64,000 bases of DNA, from the NCBI RefSeq assembly GCF_003852235.1, contig NZ_CP027732.1:4526001-4590000 (forward strand), in the 5' to 3' direction. Positions 54,148 through 64,000 of the stretch are shown here, one piece after another (within the stretch, counting starts at the first letter, position 1; each line of letters starts with the position of its first letter). The notes under the pieces were generated by a model. That model saw nothing but the letters and a program-made list of their open reading frames with translations, made no database searches and was not told where the DNA came from. The DNA comes from Pseudomonas sp. R4-35-07. GTDB lineage: Bacteria > Pseudomonadota > Gammaproteobacteria > Pseudomonadales > Pseudomonadaceae. Made by a program: the position numbers and the translations under genes.

Positions 54148-54843
54148 TTATTCTTCGCTGGTGTGCACTTTACGGTGCAGGATCGCCTGGAATTCATCGG
54201 CGAAGGTGTAGTAACGGCTGATCAACGTTTCGCTGGTAGCGGCAAAACGGTTGTAGGCAATTACTGCGGGGATAGCGGCGAACAGGCCGATCGCGGTGGC
54301 GATCAGGGCTTCGGCGATGCCCGGGGCCACGGTGGCCAGGGTCGCTTGCTGGGCCTGGGCCAGGCCACGGAAGGAGTTCATGATGCCCCATACGGTACCG
54401 AACAGGCCGATGTACGGGCTGACGGAGCCCACAGTCGCCAGGAACGGCAGGCTCTGCTCCAGTTTCTCTTCTTCACGGGAGATGGCGACGCGCATGGCCC
54501 GGGCCACACCTTCCATTACCGCTTCCGGGTCAACGCCCGGTTGCTGGCGCAGGCGCGAGAACTCCTTGAAGCCGGCGCGGAAGATTTGCTCGACGCCCGA
54601 ATCCGGGTCCGGATTGCTGCCAGCCTGGCGATACAGCTTGGACAGGTCGATACCCGACCAGAAGCGCTCTTCAAAGCTCTCCAGGGCACGTCGACCGGCA
54701 CGCAGCAAGTTGCTGCGCTGAAAAATCATGACCCAAGAGGTAACCGATGCGGCTACCAGGGTCAGCATGACCAGTTGCACCACGACACTGGCATTGCTGA
54801 CCAGGCTCCACATGGAGGAATGGTCGACGACGGTAGGTTCCAC
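54148..54843 (-). CDS. tolQ: Tol-Pal system proton channel TolQ
   Basis: 231 residues from a GTG start behind GGAG. Three spans (about 17-38, 136-158, 170-192) and the conserved block GLFGTVWGIMNSF mark the MotA/ExbB/TolQ family. One base separates it from the ybgC stop, so translation is likely coupled. Confidence 0.96.
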   Translation of the reverse strand: MEPTVVDHSSMWSLVSNASVVVQLVMLTLVAASVTSWVMIFQRSNLLRAGRRALESFEERFWSGIDLSKLYRQAGSNPDPDSGVEQIFRAGFKEFSRLRQQPGVDPEAVMEGVARAMRVAISREEEKLEQSLPFLATVGSVSPYIGLFGTVWGIMNSFRGLAQAQQATLATVAPGIAEALIATAIGLFAAIPAVIAYNRFAATSETLISRYYTFADEFQAILHRKVHTSEE

Positions 54844-54844
54844 G

Positions 54845-55300
54845 CTAAATCTCCTGCTTTGATTGTTTACCCGCGCCGCTCACGGCGGCAAAGGCCGCAC
54901 GTAGAGTTTCGGGAATGGCCCGAGGTTTCAAACTGTTGGTGCGTACACACGCCACCAGGAACTGCCCCTCACAGAGCAGCGTTGCATCCGTAGCCCGCCT
55001 GACCTGCTGTTTGAATCGCAGGCTGGCACGGTTCAATTCGATGACTTCAGCGCTGACCAGCAGTTCATCGTCCAGTCGCGCCGGTGCGTGGTAACGCGCC
55101 TCGCTGGAATGCACGACGAATAACAGGTCCTCTCCTGCCAGCAAGGATTGGGCAAAGCCCAGCTCCCGTAGCCGCTCGGTTCGAGCCCGCTCCATGAATT
55201 TCAGGTAATTGACGTAATAAACGATGCCGCCGGCATCAGTGTCCTCGTAATAAACGCGACAGCGATGTGCGAACGACTGATCCCCGTTTTGCGCGCGCAT
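54845..55300 (-). CDS. ybgC: acyl-CoA thioesterase YbgC (tol-pal associated)
   Basis: 151 residues with the 4-hydroxybenzoyl-CoA thioesterase hotdog motif [25 protein letters not shown] (catalytic Asp after Thr). It acts on short/long acyl-CoA thioesters, perhaps in phospholipid metabolism at the septum. First gene of the tol-pal operon; the promoter must lie in the repeat-bearing gap before ruvB. Confidence 0.95.
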   Translation of the reverse strand: MRAQNGDQSFAHRCRVYYEDTDAGGIVYYVNYLKFMERARTERLRELGFAQSLLAGEDLLFVVHSSEARYHAPARLDDELLVSAEVIELNRASLRFKQQVRRATDATLLCEGQFLVACVRTNSLKPRAIPETLRAAFAAVSGAGKQSKQEI

Positions 55301-55445
55301 ACTCTAGTGCTTACTCCTCAGGTTGCCAATCCGGCTGGACAACTGTTTTTTCAATACCTGAACACATTTGCATTGCCTGAATGACGACGCCAGACACTGG
55401 GACAGCACAAACTTCAGATAAATCACCCCACATGACAAATACCCT

Positions 55446-55545
55446 GCAGGAGCGAGCTTGCTCGCGAAAAACCTGAGCACGCCGCGTATAACCAGACATA
55501 CCGCGTTATCGTTGACGTTTTTCGCGAGCAAGCTCGCTCCTACAG
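55446..55545. repeat. palindromic repeat, GGAGCGAGCTTGCTCGCGA family (third REP class)
   Basis: The GCAGGAGCGAGCTTGCTCGC and GCGAGCAAGCTCGCTCCTAC arms are inverted with a spacer of about 45 bases, between ybgC and ruvB. It is distinct from the two other repeat classes in this window. Confidence 0.85.
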
Positions 55546-55549
55546 TTTT

Positions 55550-56608
55550 TTAATCGTCCACTGCATCGAGGAATTCGTCTACCACAGGCATCTCTCCCAA
55601 TCGTGACGGAATATTTAGCCCGAAGTGCAGGTAGGCGTGGCGCGTCACCACCCTGCCCCGTGGCGTGCGCATGATGTAGCCCTGCTGGATCAGGTAGGGT
55701 TCCAGCACATCCTCAATGGTGTGCCGCTCTTCACTGATGGCGGCGGCCAGGCTGTCCACGCCCACCGGGCCACCGTCGAATTTCTCGATCATGGTCAGCA
55801 GCAGGCGCCGGTCCTGATGATCGAAGCCATGTTCATCCACATCCAGCAGGTTCAACGCCAGGTCCGCGACCGCCTTGGTGATATGCCCCTTGGCCCGCAC
55901 CTCGGCAAAATCGCGTACGCGGCGCAGCAAACGATTGGCGATCCGTGGTGTACCGCGCGCGCGTCGGGCGATTTCGAACGCGCCTTCAGGGTCCAGCGGC
56001 AAGCCGAGGATACTCGCCGAACGGCTGACGATCGTCGCAAGGTCGGCGGTGCTATAGAACTCAAGACGTTGAACGATACCGAAACGGTCTCGCAGCGGGT
56101 TGGTCAGCATGCCGGCACGGGTGGTCGCGCCGACCAGGGTGAACGGTGGCAGGTCGAGTTTGATCGAACGGGCCGCCGGGCCTTCGCCGATCATGATGTC
56201 GAGCTGGAAGTCCTCCATCGCCGGGTACAGTACTTCCTCGACGATGGGCGACAGCCGGTGGATCTCGTCGATAAACAGCACGTCGTGAGGCTCGAGATTG
56301 GTCAGCAGCGCGGCGAGGTCGCCGGGGCGCTCCAGCACCGGGCCGGACGTGGACTTGATCGACACGCCCATTTCCTGGGCGATGATATTGGCCAGGGTGG
56401 TTTTACCCAGGCCCGGCGGGCCGAAGATCAGGGTGTGATCCAGCGACTCGCTGCGCCCGCGCGCGGCCTGGATGAACAGTTCCATCTGCTCGCGCACGGT
56501 GGGCTGGCCGATGTAGTCGGCCAGGCTCAAGGGGCGGATGGCGCGGTCCTGGACTTCTTCACGGTCGCGCGGGCCGGTGGCCGCGATCAGACGATCAGCT
56601 TCAATCAC
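55550..56608 (-). CDS. ruvB: Holliday junction branch migration ATPase RuvB
   Basis: 352 residues from a GTG start that touches the ruvA stop. The Walker A is [18 protein letters not shown], Walker B is [11 protein letters not shown] and the sensor 1 region is [20 protein letters not shown]; a C-terminal winged helix ([18 protein letters not shown]) follows. It is the motor of the RuvAB complex. Confidence 0.97.
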   Translation of the reverse strand: MIEADRLIAATGPRDREEVQDRAIRPLSLADYIGQPTVREQMELFIQAARGRSESLDHTLIFGPPGLGKTTLANIIAQEMGVSIKSTSGPVLERPGDLAALLTNLEPHDVLFIDEIHRLSPIVEEVLYPAMEDFQLDIMIGEGPAARSIKLDLPPFTLVGATTRAGMLTNPLRDRFGIVQRLEFYSTADLATIVSRSASILGLPLDPEGAFEIARRARGTPRIANRLLRRVRDFAEVRAKGHITKAVADLALNLLDVDEHGFDHQDRRLLLTMIEKFDGGPVGVDSLAAAISEERHTIEDVLEPYLIQQGYIMRTPRGRVVTRHAYLHFGLNIPSRLGEMPVVDEFLDAVDD

Positions 56609-57220
56609 TTAAATCATTCCCTTCAGGGCTCGGCGGATCATGTCTTCGCTGCTCAGGTTCTTGTCCTTGATGGCCGACACCGCTTTGCTGGCCTCCTGCG
56701 GCTTGTAGCCCAGGGAGATCAACGCACTGACAGCATCGCTTTCGGCACTGGCAACCTGAGTCGCCGGCATATCCGGTTGATTGGGCACCAGGGCGAACAT
56801 GCTCGGCACCACTTCCCAGGCCTTGAAACGGTCCTTGAGCTCCACCAGCAGGCGCTCGGCGGTTTTCTTGCCGACACCGGGCACCTTGGTCAGCGCCGAG
56901 GTGTCCTGGGCCGAAACGGCGCGCACCAGCTCATCCACTTCCAGGCTCGACATCAACGCCAGGGCCAGCTTGGGCCCTACGCCGTTGAGGCGAATCAGTT
57001 CGCGAAAGAAGTCACGGTCGCGCTTGCCAATGAAACCATAGAGCAGTTGCGCGTCCTCTCGCACGACTAAATGCGTGTGCAAAGTTATCGGCTCGCCGAC
57101 CGACGGCAGGCGATACAGGGTAGTCATGGGCACTTCAAGCTCATACCCCAATCCATTCACATCCAGAATCAGGTGCGGCGGCTGTTTCTCAGCCAGGGTG
57201 CCGCGCAAGCGTCCAATCAC
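56609..57220 (-). CDS. ruvA: Holliday junction DNA helicase subunit RuvA
   Basis: 203 residues from a GTG start. The order is OB fold (1-64), two helix-hairpin-helix motifs ([14 protein letters not shown] and [19 protein letters not shown]), a linker, and the RuvB-binding domain III ([22 protein letters not shown]). It binds the four-way junction. Confidence 0.97.
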   Translation of the reverse strand: MIGRLRGTLAEKQPPHLILDVNGLGYELEVPMTTLYRLPSVGEPITLHTHLVVREDAQLLYGFIGKRDRDFFRELIRLNGVGPKLALALMSSLEVDELVRAVSAQDTSALTKVPGVGKKTAERLLVELKDRFKAWEVVPSMFALVPNQPDMPATQVASAESDAVSALISLGYKPQEASKAVSAIKDKNLSSEDMIRRALKGMI

Positions 57221-57286
57221 GGTTCAGATCCTTAAAGCTTGGGGTCAGAACAGGCCTGACCGGAAATAACGATTGCGCTGATGCTA

Positions 57287-57811
57287 TCAGAGACGCAGGC
57301 GTCCGCCACGACTGCGTGCCGCGCCCAGACCATGGGGCAGCAGGCTGGAGCGGGTGTGGGCGTGGCAAATGGCAATGGCCAGGGCGTCGGAGGCGTCGAT
57401 CTGGGGTTTTGAGGTGAGCTTGAGCATGTGCATGACCATCATCTGCACCTGTTCTTTATTCGCCCCACCCGTACCGACGACGGCCTGCTTGACCTGGGTC
57501 GCGGTGTATTCGGCGATTTCCATGCCCTCCTCGGCTCCCGCCACAATGGCCGCGCCACGGGCCTGGCCGAGCTTCAACGCCGAGTCGGCATTCTTGGCCA
57601 TGAAGACTTTTTCGATGCCCATGGTCACCGGGCCGTAGGTCTGGATGACTTCACGCACGCCGCGATAGACGATCTGCAGGCGCTCGGCCAACTCCCCCGC
57701 GCCGGTGCGAATACAGCCCGAGGCCACATAAACGCAGCCACGCGGAGTGTGTTGCACCACGCCAAAACCGGTAATGCGCGAACCGGGGTCGATACCTAGG
57801 ATTAAAGTCAT
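57287..57811 (-). CDS. ruvC: crossover junction endodeoxyribonuclease RuvC
   Basis: 174 residues from [19 protein letters not shown]. Catalytic acids are the Asp in GIDPGS, Glu in MGIEKVF, Glu in KEQVQ and the Asp in DASDALA. It resolves Holliday junctions after RuvAB migration. ruvA begins 66 bases downstream. Confidence 0.97.
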   Translation of the reverse strand: MTLILGIDPGSRITGFGVVQHTPRGCVYVASGCIRTGAGELAERLQIVYRGVREVIQTYGPVTMGIEKVFMAKNADSALKLGQARGAAIVAGAEEGMEIAEYTATQVKQAVVGTGGANKEQVQMMVMHMLKLTSKPQIDASDALAIAICHAHTRSSLLPHGLGAARSRGGRLRL

Positions 57812-57860
57812 AACGCCTGCAGGTTGGATAAACACATTTTGTGATACGCCGAAGTTCAAA

Positions 57861-57949
57861 TGTGGGAGGGGGCTTGCCCCCGATGGCAGTGGATCAGTCA
57901 GAATTTTTTTGGCTGACCCGCCGCTATCGGGGGCAAGCCCCCTCCCACA
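57861..57949. repeat. REP doublet (REPIN), GTGGGAGGGGGCTTGC family
   Basis: Facing copies around an AT-rich spacer, between yebC and ruvC, both on the minus strand. Confidence 0.9.
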
Positions 57950-57968
57950 TTTGGATCTATGTAGTTCT

Positions 57969-58715
57969 TCAGCTTAGCTGTTCGGCCACGGATTCCGGAA
58001 TGTCGGCGTTCGAATACACGTTTTGCACGTCGTCCAGGTCTTCGAGCATATCCAGCAGCTTCAACACTTTTTGCGCACCGTCCAGGTCCAGTTCGGCGCT
58101 GGTGGTCGGCAGCATCACGATTTCCGCGTCGGTACCTTTGAAACCAGCCGCCTCCAAGGCATTGCGCACCGCGTAGAAGCTGGCGAACGAGGTGAACACG
58201 TCGATGGAGCCGTCTTCGTTTGTGACCACATCGTCGGCATCCGCCTCCATCGCGGCTTCCATCAGCGCGTCTTCATCCGTGCCGGCCGCAAAGGTAATCT
58301 GCCCCTTGCGCTCGAACAGGTAGGCCACCGAACCGTCGGTACCCAGGTTGCCGCCGCACTTGCTGAACGCGTGGCGCACCGCAGCTGCGGTACGGTTGCG
58401 GTTATCGGTCATGCATTCGACCATCACCGCCACGCCGCCTGGCCCATAGCCTTCGTAGGTCAACTCGACCATGTCGTCGGTGTCGGCGGCGCCGGCGCCA
58501 CGGGCCACGGCGCGGTCGATGATGTCACGGCTCATGTTGGCGCCGAGCGCCTTGTCCAGCGCCAGACGCAGACGCGGGTTGGAGCCCGGGTCACCGCCAC
58601 CCTGGCGGGCGGCGACGGTCAGCTCGCGGATCCACTTGGTGAAGATCTTGCCTTTCTTGGCATCCTGACGCTCTTTGCGGTGCTTGATGTTCGCCCACTT
58701 GGAATGGCCAGCCAT
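57969..58715 (-). CDS. yebC: YebC/PmpR-family protein
   Basis: 248 residues. It has the family start [43 protein letters not shown], then the acidic domains [27 protein letters not shown] and the C-terminal [15 protein letters not shown]. Members act in translation at polyproline stalls (YebC2) or as transcription regulators (PmpR). It sits between aspS and ruvC, the common order. Confidence 0.95.
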   Translation of the reverse strand: MAGHSKWANIKHRKERQDAKKGKIFTKWIRELTVAARQGGGDPGSNPRLRLALDKALGANMSRDIIDRAVARGAGAADTDDMVELTYEGYGPGGVAVMVECMTDNRNRTAAAVRHAFSKCGGNLGTDGSVAYLFERKGQITFAAGTDEDALMEAAMEADADDVVTNEDGSIDVFTSFASFYAVRNALEAAGFKGTDAEIVMLPTTSAELDLDGAQKVLKLLDMLEDLDDVQNVYSNADIPESVAEQLS

Positions 58716-58783
58716 AACACAACTCCGAAATTCTATAGAAACCGTATCAATCCCGCCGGGCAGGATTTCCCTCTTTTAAACGC

Positions 58784-58811
58784 AAAGGCGCATCCGAAGA
58801 TGCGCCTTTTT
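58784..58811 (-). terminator. intrinsic terminator after aspS
   Basis: GGCGCATC-CGAA-GATGCGCC is flanked by A and T runs, about 40 bases beyond the aspS stop and before the yebC start. Confidence 0.88.
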
Positions 58812-58849
58812 GACTGCGTACCACCTTATCGCGCTTTCACGCAGCAGCC

Positions 58850-60625
<1,776 letters not shown>

Positions 60626-60733
60626 GGTCGTGGTTTCACTTCTCGTAATTCGAAATTCGGTGGCAGGCGTGCCTCGTCACCGTACATTAAAGCAGGGGAC
60701 GGATAATGCAGGAGCCTGCGCGTAGAGTTCAAC

Positions 60734-60955
60734 TCAGTCTGCTTTGTCGCCGCCCGCCAGGTTCTTCTTGGCGCCGGTCTTGAAATCGGTCTCGTACCAG
60801 CCGCTGCCGCTCAGGCGGAAGCCCGGCATGGACAACATCTTTTTCAACTCAGGTGCCTGGCAGGCTGGGCAATCGACCAGCGGCGCGGCGCTGATCTTCT
60901 GAATGGCTTCCAACTGATGACCACAGGAAGCACATTGATAGTCGTACATGGGCAT
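60734..60955 (-). CDS. FmdB-family zinc ribbon protein
   Basis: 73 residues with two CxxC pairs, YQCASCGHQ and DCPACQA, forming a small zinc ribbon, and a C-terminal tail ETDFKTGAKKNLAGGDKAD. The family is annotated as putative regulatory. It precedes aspS by 109 bases on the same strand and may be co-transcribed. Confidence 0.9.
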   Translation of the reverse strand: MPMYDYQCASCGHQLEAIQKISAAPLVDCPACQAPELKKMLSMPGFRLSGSGWYETDFKTGAKKNLAGGDKAD

Positions 60956-61126
60956 GGAGTTGTCTCGGCGATCAGATCGTTACTGCGCTACGCCCTGCCG
61001 ATGTGCATAAAGCCCGGCATGCGCAGCAAAGCGCGGGATTATATCTGGTAAATCGAGGCAGCGCAGCCGGCTTTCTGCCCGAGGCGCGGCCCGCCGGAAG
61101 GAAGGGCCGCGCCCTGCAGCCTCCGA

Positions 61127-61459
61127 TCAGACGGGGCCAGAGGCGCTAAGGCGGTCTTTCAACAGGTGAACGACACACACCACCCGCACCAGCCCGCTGA
61201 AGTTCTTCACACCGCCATAGCGCAAATGCACTTCCCGATCGACATAGGACAACAACGCACTGACCGAGCAGGTGTTGATCCTGGCCATTTCCGTCAGGAT
61301 ATTCCAGTAGATCTGCTCCAGCCGCAGGCAGGTGGAAAACCCGTTGAGCCGCACCGACCGCGATAATGGCTTGGCGAGCCCCATGTCGAACCCTTTCGCG
61401 AAGGGATCGACCTTTATCTTGTGAAAACCACCGGTTTCCACGCCCTTACCACATGACAT
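61127..61459 (-). CDS. RHH_4-type ribbon-helix-helix protein
   Basis: 110 residues from the ATG behind GTCAGGTGT; the longer frame starting at 61507 lacks a Shine-Dalgarno. The ribbon-helix-helix core is SRSVRLNGFSTCLRLEQIYWNILTEMARINTCSVSALLSYVDREV. A basic, Cys-containing N-terminus (MSCGKGVETGGFHK) precedes it. Such proteins are likely DNA-binding regulators; the target is unknown. It stands alone between the FmdB gene and dps. Confidence 0.7.
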   Translation of the reverse strand: MSCGKGVETGGFHKIKVDPFAKGFDMGLAKPLSRSVRLNGFSTCLRLEQIYWNILTEMARINTCSVSALLSYVDREVHLRYGGVKNFSGLVRVVCVVHLLKDRLSASGPV

Positions 61460-61642
61460 ACACCTGACACTCCCTTGCCAAAACAGCAGTCCATGGGTCT
61501 TTCCCATTGGACGGTCAGCCTATAAAACCGCAGGAAGCGACGAGCAGCCAGAAGACGCGGGCGCCGGGCGTCGTAGGACAACGCCAGCAAGCGCAGAGAA
61601 ACCAGTGAGCGGCGCCCCGAAGACGCCGCACGGGTTCGACGG

Positions 61643-62116
61643 TTATTGGTTTTCGAGCAGCGAACGCAGCATCCACGCGGTTTTTTCGTGGACTTGCATC
61701 CGTTGCGTCAACAAGTCCGCCGTCGGCTCATCGCTGACCTTGTCGAGCAACGGGAAAATGCCACGCGCGGTACGGGTGACAGCCTCCTGGCCCGCCACCA
61801 GCTGCTTGATCATCTCTTCGGCGCTCGGCACACCCTCTTCTTCCTTGATCGAAGACAGGCGGGCGTAGATCGAATAGGCACCCGGTGCCGGGAAGCCCAG
61901 GGCACGGATACGCTCGGCAATGGAATCCACCGCCAGCGCCAGCTCGTTGTACTGCTCTTCGAACATCAAGTGCAGCGTACGAAACATGGGGCCCGTGACG
62001 TTCCAGTGGAAGTTGTGGGTCTTCAGGTACAGCACATAGGTATCGGACAGCAGCCGTGAAAGTCCGTCGACGATGGATTTACGATCTTCTTCACTGATAC
62101 CAATATCGATTGCCAT
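61643..62116 (-). CDS. dps: Dps-family ferritin-like DNA/iron protein
   Basis: 157 residues. Ferroxidase-site residues lie in [45 protein letters not shown], the Dps motif with His, Asp and Glu at the dimer interface. There is no long basic tail, so DNA binding is not assured. It stores iron and protects against peroxide. The ATG of [15 protein letters not shown] was used. Confidence 0.9.
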   Translation of the reverse strand: MAIDIGISEEDRKSIVDGLSRLLSDTYVLYLKTHNFHWNVTGPMFRTLHLMFEEQYNELALAVDSIAERIRALGFPAPGAYSIYARLSSIKEEEGVPSAEEMIKQLVAGQEAVTRTARGIFPLLDKVSDEPTADLLTQRMQVHEKTAWMLRSLLENQ

Positions 62117-62545
62117 GTTTTTCCCCTTCAATTGACGAGCATTCATTGATCAGGTGCAGGATCACTCTAGCAAGAGTGCTGGCCGCGTGCAGCCCAACGC
62201 ACCCAGGCAATGTGCGGCAAATTGCCCCGCACCGCTTGCGAGGGCAGCGGCGGAAGAGCCGGTCATCCTGTAAGAAAAACGCTCGAAAGGCCGCTCAAAT
62301 TACCTGCACCTGTCTAGGACAAGCCTTAGACGCAAAAATGCCACCTCGATTGCAACACCCCGAAATGCTTGATTTGAGTAGGCACAGCCTTTGCTGTTAA
62401 ATAGGCGGCGTGTGGCTGCCGTTCATTTCTGCGGCACGTCACATAGGCTGCTACCCGCGCACGTGCCCAACGCCTCCCATTGTTCAGAAGCGAACCGTGC
62501 CAGTCAGCTCTTCCTTGTGATCCGTCTTAACGTGAGTTAATCAAA
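62117..62545 (+). other. gap between dps and the anchored cold shock gene
   Basis: No gene seen. A sigma-70-like promoter for the rightward gene is annotated; the dps promoter should lie near the left end. The last 137 bases would be a long leader of the cold shock mRNA. Confidence 0.5.
62374..62402 (+). promoter_or_regulatory. candidate sigma-70 promoter of the anchored cold shock gene
   Basis: TTGAGT (62374-62379) and TTAAAT (62397-62402) with a 17-bp spacer. It would give a leader of roughly 137 bases, a length often seen for cold shock mRNAs. Confidence 0.4.
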
Positions 62546-63148
62546 ATGTTGAAAATCGTCCACCTGCTAACGGGCGTTGCAGCTTTGCTGCTGTCCTTTA
62601 TCCCGAGCCTGCAGCCTGAAAGCCTGCCCTACCTGCAACAACACGACGCTCTATACCTGGCCTTGTTCGGCCTTCTCAACCTGACCCTGGCACCGGTAAT
62701 CCCCTACTGGAACAAAGGCACGCGTCATCAACTGCAAAACCTGGTCAGCGCGCTGCTGGTACTGACCGTCGTTGTTCAAACCCTTACCCTGCTGGCACCC
62801 ATGCCTGAAGTGGGCGGCCACCCGGCCATCCTGCTCAGCCTGGTGATCGCTGTGGTCGCCATCGTTCTTCACCTGGCCATCAGCTTCTATCGTTCGTCCC
62901 CAGCGGCCGCGTCGCAAAACTACGACATGACCAACCGGGATACCGGGACCGTCAAGTGGTTCAACACCTCCAAAGGCTTCGGCTTTATTTCGCGCGACTC
63001 GGGTGACGATATCTTCGTCCACTTCAGAGCTATCCGCGGTGAAGGCCACCGCGTCCTGGTCGAAGGCCAGCGCGTGGAGTTCTCGGTGATGAACCGCGAC
63101 AAAGGCCTGCAAGCTGAAGATGTCATCGCTGCCCTGCCGCGTCGCTGA
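62546..63148 (+). CDS. membrane-anchored cold shock domain protein
   Basis: 200 residues. The N-terminal part has about four hydrophobic spans (roughly 4-19, 35-55, 65-88, 93-113). A cold shock domain (about 131-197) follows, with [31 protein letters not shown] and the RNP1/RNP2 motifs intact. The fusion tethers an RNA-binding domain to the inner membrane. It is a Pseudomonas-type arrangement rather than a free CspA. Its function, perhaps localised RNA binding, is not established. Confidence 0.85.
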   Translation: MLKIVHLLTGVAALLLSFIPSLQPESLPYLQQHDALYLALFGLLNLTLAPVIPYWNKGTRHQLQNLVSALLVLTVVVQTLTLLAPMPEVGGHPAILLSLVIAVVAIVLHLAISFYRSSPAAASQNYDMTNRDTGTVKWFNTSKGFGFISRDSGDDIFVHFRAIRGEGHRVLVEGQRVEFSVMNRDKGLQAEDVIAALPRR

Positions 63149-63164
63149 TTCCAGCCTGCGCTGC

Positions 63165-63207
63165 AAAAAAAACCGCGATCCGGCGTAGGCTGGATCGCGG
63201 TTTTTTT
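63165..63207 (+). terminator. intrinsic terminator of the anchored cold shock gene
   Basis: AACCGCGATCC and GGATCGCGGTT form a long stem around GGCGTAGGCT, with a T-run on the right and an A-run on the left. It can also serve slyX on the minus strand. Confidence 0.9.
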
Positions 63208-63220
63208 ATTGCACGCTCAT

Positions 63221-63427
63221 TTAATAGTGCGGCGGCGGGGCTTCTTCTTCCGAGGTTTCGAACTGGCCGCCCATCTCTTCCTGACGCTTGAGCAAGGCGA
63301 TCATCTGCAATTGCAGGCGCTCCACCGCTTGCTGCTGGGCGACCAGAATGTCATTGAGGGTTTCGATGGTGTCGTCCTGGAACGCCAGGCGGCTTTCCAG
63401 GTCGGTGACGCGATCTTGCAGGTCCAT
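63221..63427 (-). CDS. slyX: SlyX family protein
   Basis: 68 residues, almost wholly coiled coil ([48 protein letters not shown]), ending in the family signature PPPHY. The function is unknown. It begins three bases after the HIT gene stop. Confidence 0.93.
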   Translation of the reverse strand: MDLQDRVTDLESRLAFQDDTIETLNDILVAQQQAVERLQLQMIALLKRQEEMGGQFETSEEEAPPPHY

Positions 63428-63430
63428 GGT

Positions 63431-63856
63431 TCAGTCCTGGGTAAAAATGAAGTCGGCAGGCAGTAGTTCACGCAATTGGCTGCGAATCGCCGCCACCTGC
63501 TCTGCGCTGTATGGACGGGCCGGATGCTTGCCCCACACCGGTGCCGGCCATGCCACGTCATCGCGCTTGCGCACGATGACATGCACATGCAGCTGGCTGA
63601 CCACGTTACCCAGCGCGCCGATGTTCATCTTATCGGCGGCCAGGCCTTCGTTCAGCAACTGTGCGAGTGCAGTCGTTTCCTGCCACAGTGTCTGTTGCTC
63701 GGCGACATCCAGTTGAAACACTTCGCTGATACCGTCAATGCGCGGTACCAGGATGAACCAGGGATAATTCGAATCATTGGACAGCAGCAGGCGACAGAGC
63801 GGGAAGTCCCCAATGGCCAATGTGTCTTGTTGCAGGCGTTGATCTAAAGCGAACAC
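63431..63856 (-). CDS. HIT-domain protein
   Basis: 141 residues from a GTG start behind GGAG. The motif QLHVHVIVRKRDD holds His90 and His92 of the HIT signature, while the first His of HxHxH is Gln (QxHxH). WFILVPRIDGISEVFQL is the N-terminal strand block. HIT enzymes hydrolyse nucleotide-phosphate linkages such as Ap4A or AMP-NH2; the substrate here is unknown. In an operon with slyX. Confidence 0.88.
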   Translation of the reverse strand: MFALDQRLQQDTLAIGDFPLCRLLLSNDSNYPWFILVPRIDGISEVFQLDVAEQQTLWQETTALAQLLNEGLAADKMNIGALGNVVSQLHVHVIVRKRDDVAWPAPVWGKHPARPYSAEQVAAIRSQLRELLPADFIFTQD

Positions 63857-64000
63857 GTGGGCACTCCGTTCGGCAGGTCAATTACAGGCGCCCAGCATAC
63901 CGCCGAATGCGCGAGGCTTCACGGCGAATGCGCGAGCAGCCTGAGGCAAGCCAATTCCATGGATGCACTCTTTCGAGGCAGTCGGACGTGTGAACCACGC
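63857..64000. other. right edge without a gene
   Basis: The last 144 bases show no convincing reading frame; they probably contain the HIT-slyX promoter and the start of the next intergenic region. Confidence 0.5.

Overview
The window reads as core chromosome of a fluorescent Pseudomonas, most likely the P. fluorescens group. It is GC-rich. Gene blocks such as arcDABC, gcsR/gcvHP-sdaA-gcvT, ybgC-tolQRAB-pal-cpoB-queE, ruvCAB, yebC and aspS follow the familiar Pseudomonas order. Many intergenic gaps carry the paired REP palindromes typical of this group. No phage, CRISPR array, rRNA or intact IS element was seen; one tRNA (Lys, UUU) is present.

Layout. 0.2-1.4 kb: a 45-residue acidic peptide followed by an M29-like metallopeptidase homologue, a RiPP-like pair that I do not recognise as a described system. 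1.6-7.5 kb: rluB, a DUF1289 protein, scpBA, a Sua5/YrdC protein and the PHP nuclease rnm on the minus strand, then yciB and yciI. 7.6-10.8 kb: an anchored coiled-coil protein and a Cpx-like two-component system with a Spy/CpxP-like protein between regulator and kinase. 10.8-19.3 kb: a CoA transferase, an arcD paralogue divergent from arcDABC, and a DUF5064 protein. 19.5-32 kb: gcsR, a 1,556-residue dermonecrotic-toxin-like protein on the opposite strand, then gcvH-gcvP-sdaA-gcvT with visible upstream activating sites and a sigma-54 promoter. 32.3-34.8 kb: a cold shock gene, an RDD membrane protein, a repeat-rich gap holding a MITE-like element inserted in a REP pair, and nadA.

35.1-48.5 kb is an accessory block between nadA and tRNA-Lys, all on the minus strand. 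It holds a five-gene mgo/pvf-type (diazeniumdiolate signal, leudiazen/valdiazen class) cluster: a heme-oxygenase-like DUF3050 protein, a cupin, an AurF-type N-oxygenase, an A-T-R NRPS and an SRPBCC protein. Upstream lie a tripartite efflux system, an AraC regulator and a leuA gene. A plausible reading is leucine supply (leuA), N-oxygenation and reductive release (mgo) and export or resistance (efflux), but only adjacency supports that link.

48.9-64 kb is core again: tRNA-Lys, queE (without the queC usually found beside it), cpoB, pal, tolBARQ, ybgC, ruvBAC, yebC, aspS, an FmdB-type zinc ribbon protein, an RHH protein, dps, a membrane-anchored cold shock protein, slyX and a HIT protein.

Catabolic logic: arginine is used through the ADI pathway, probably under Anr. 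Glycine and serine are used through GcsR-controlled gcvHP-sdaA-gcvT. Gene ends come from the reading frames; starts were chosen from Shine-Dalgarno spacing and family length. Family assignments are from recognition of motifs, with no database search.
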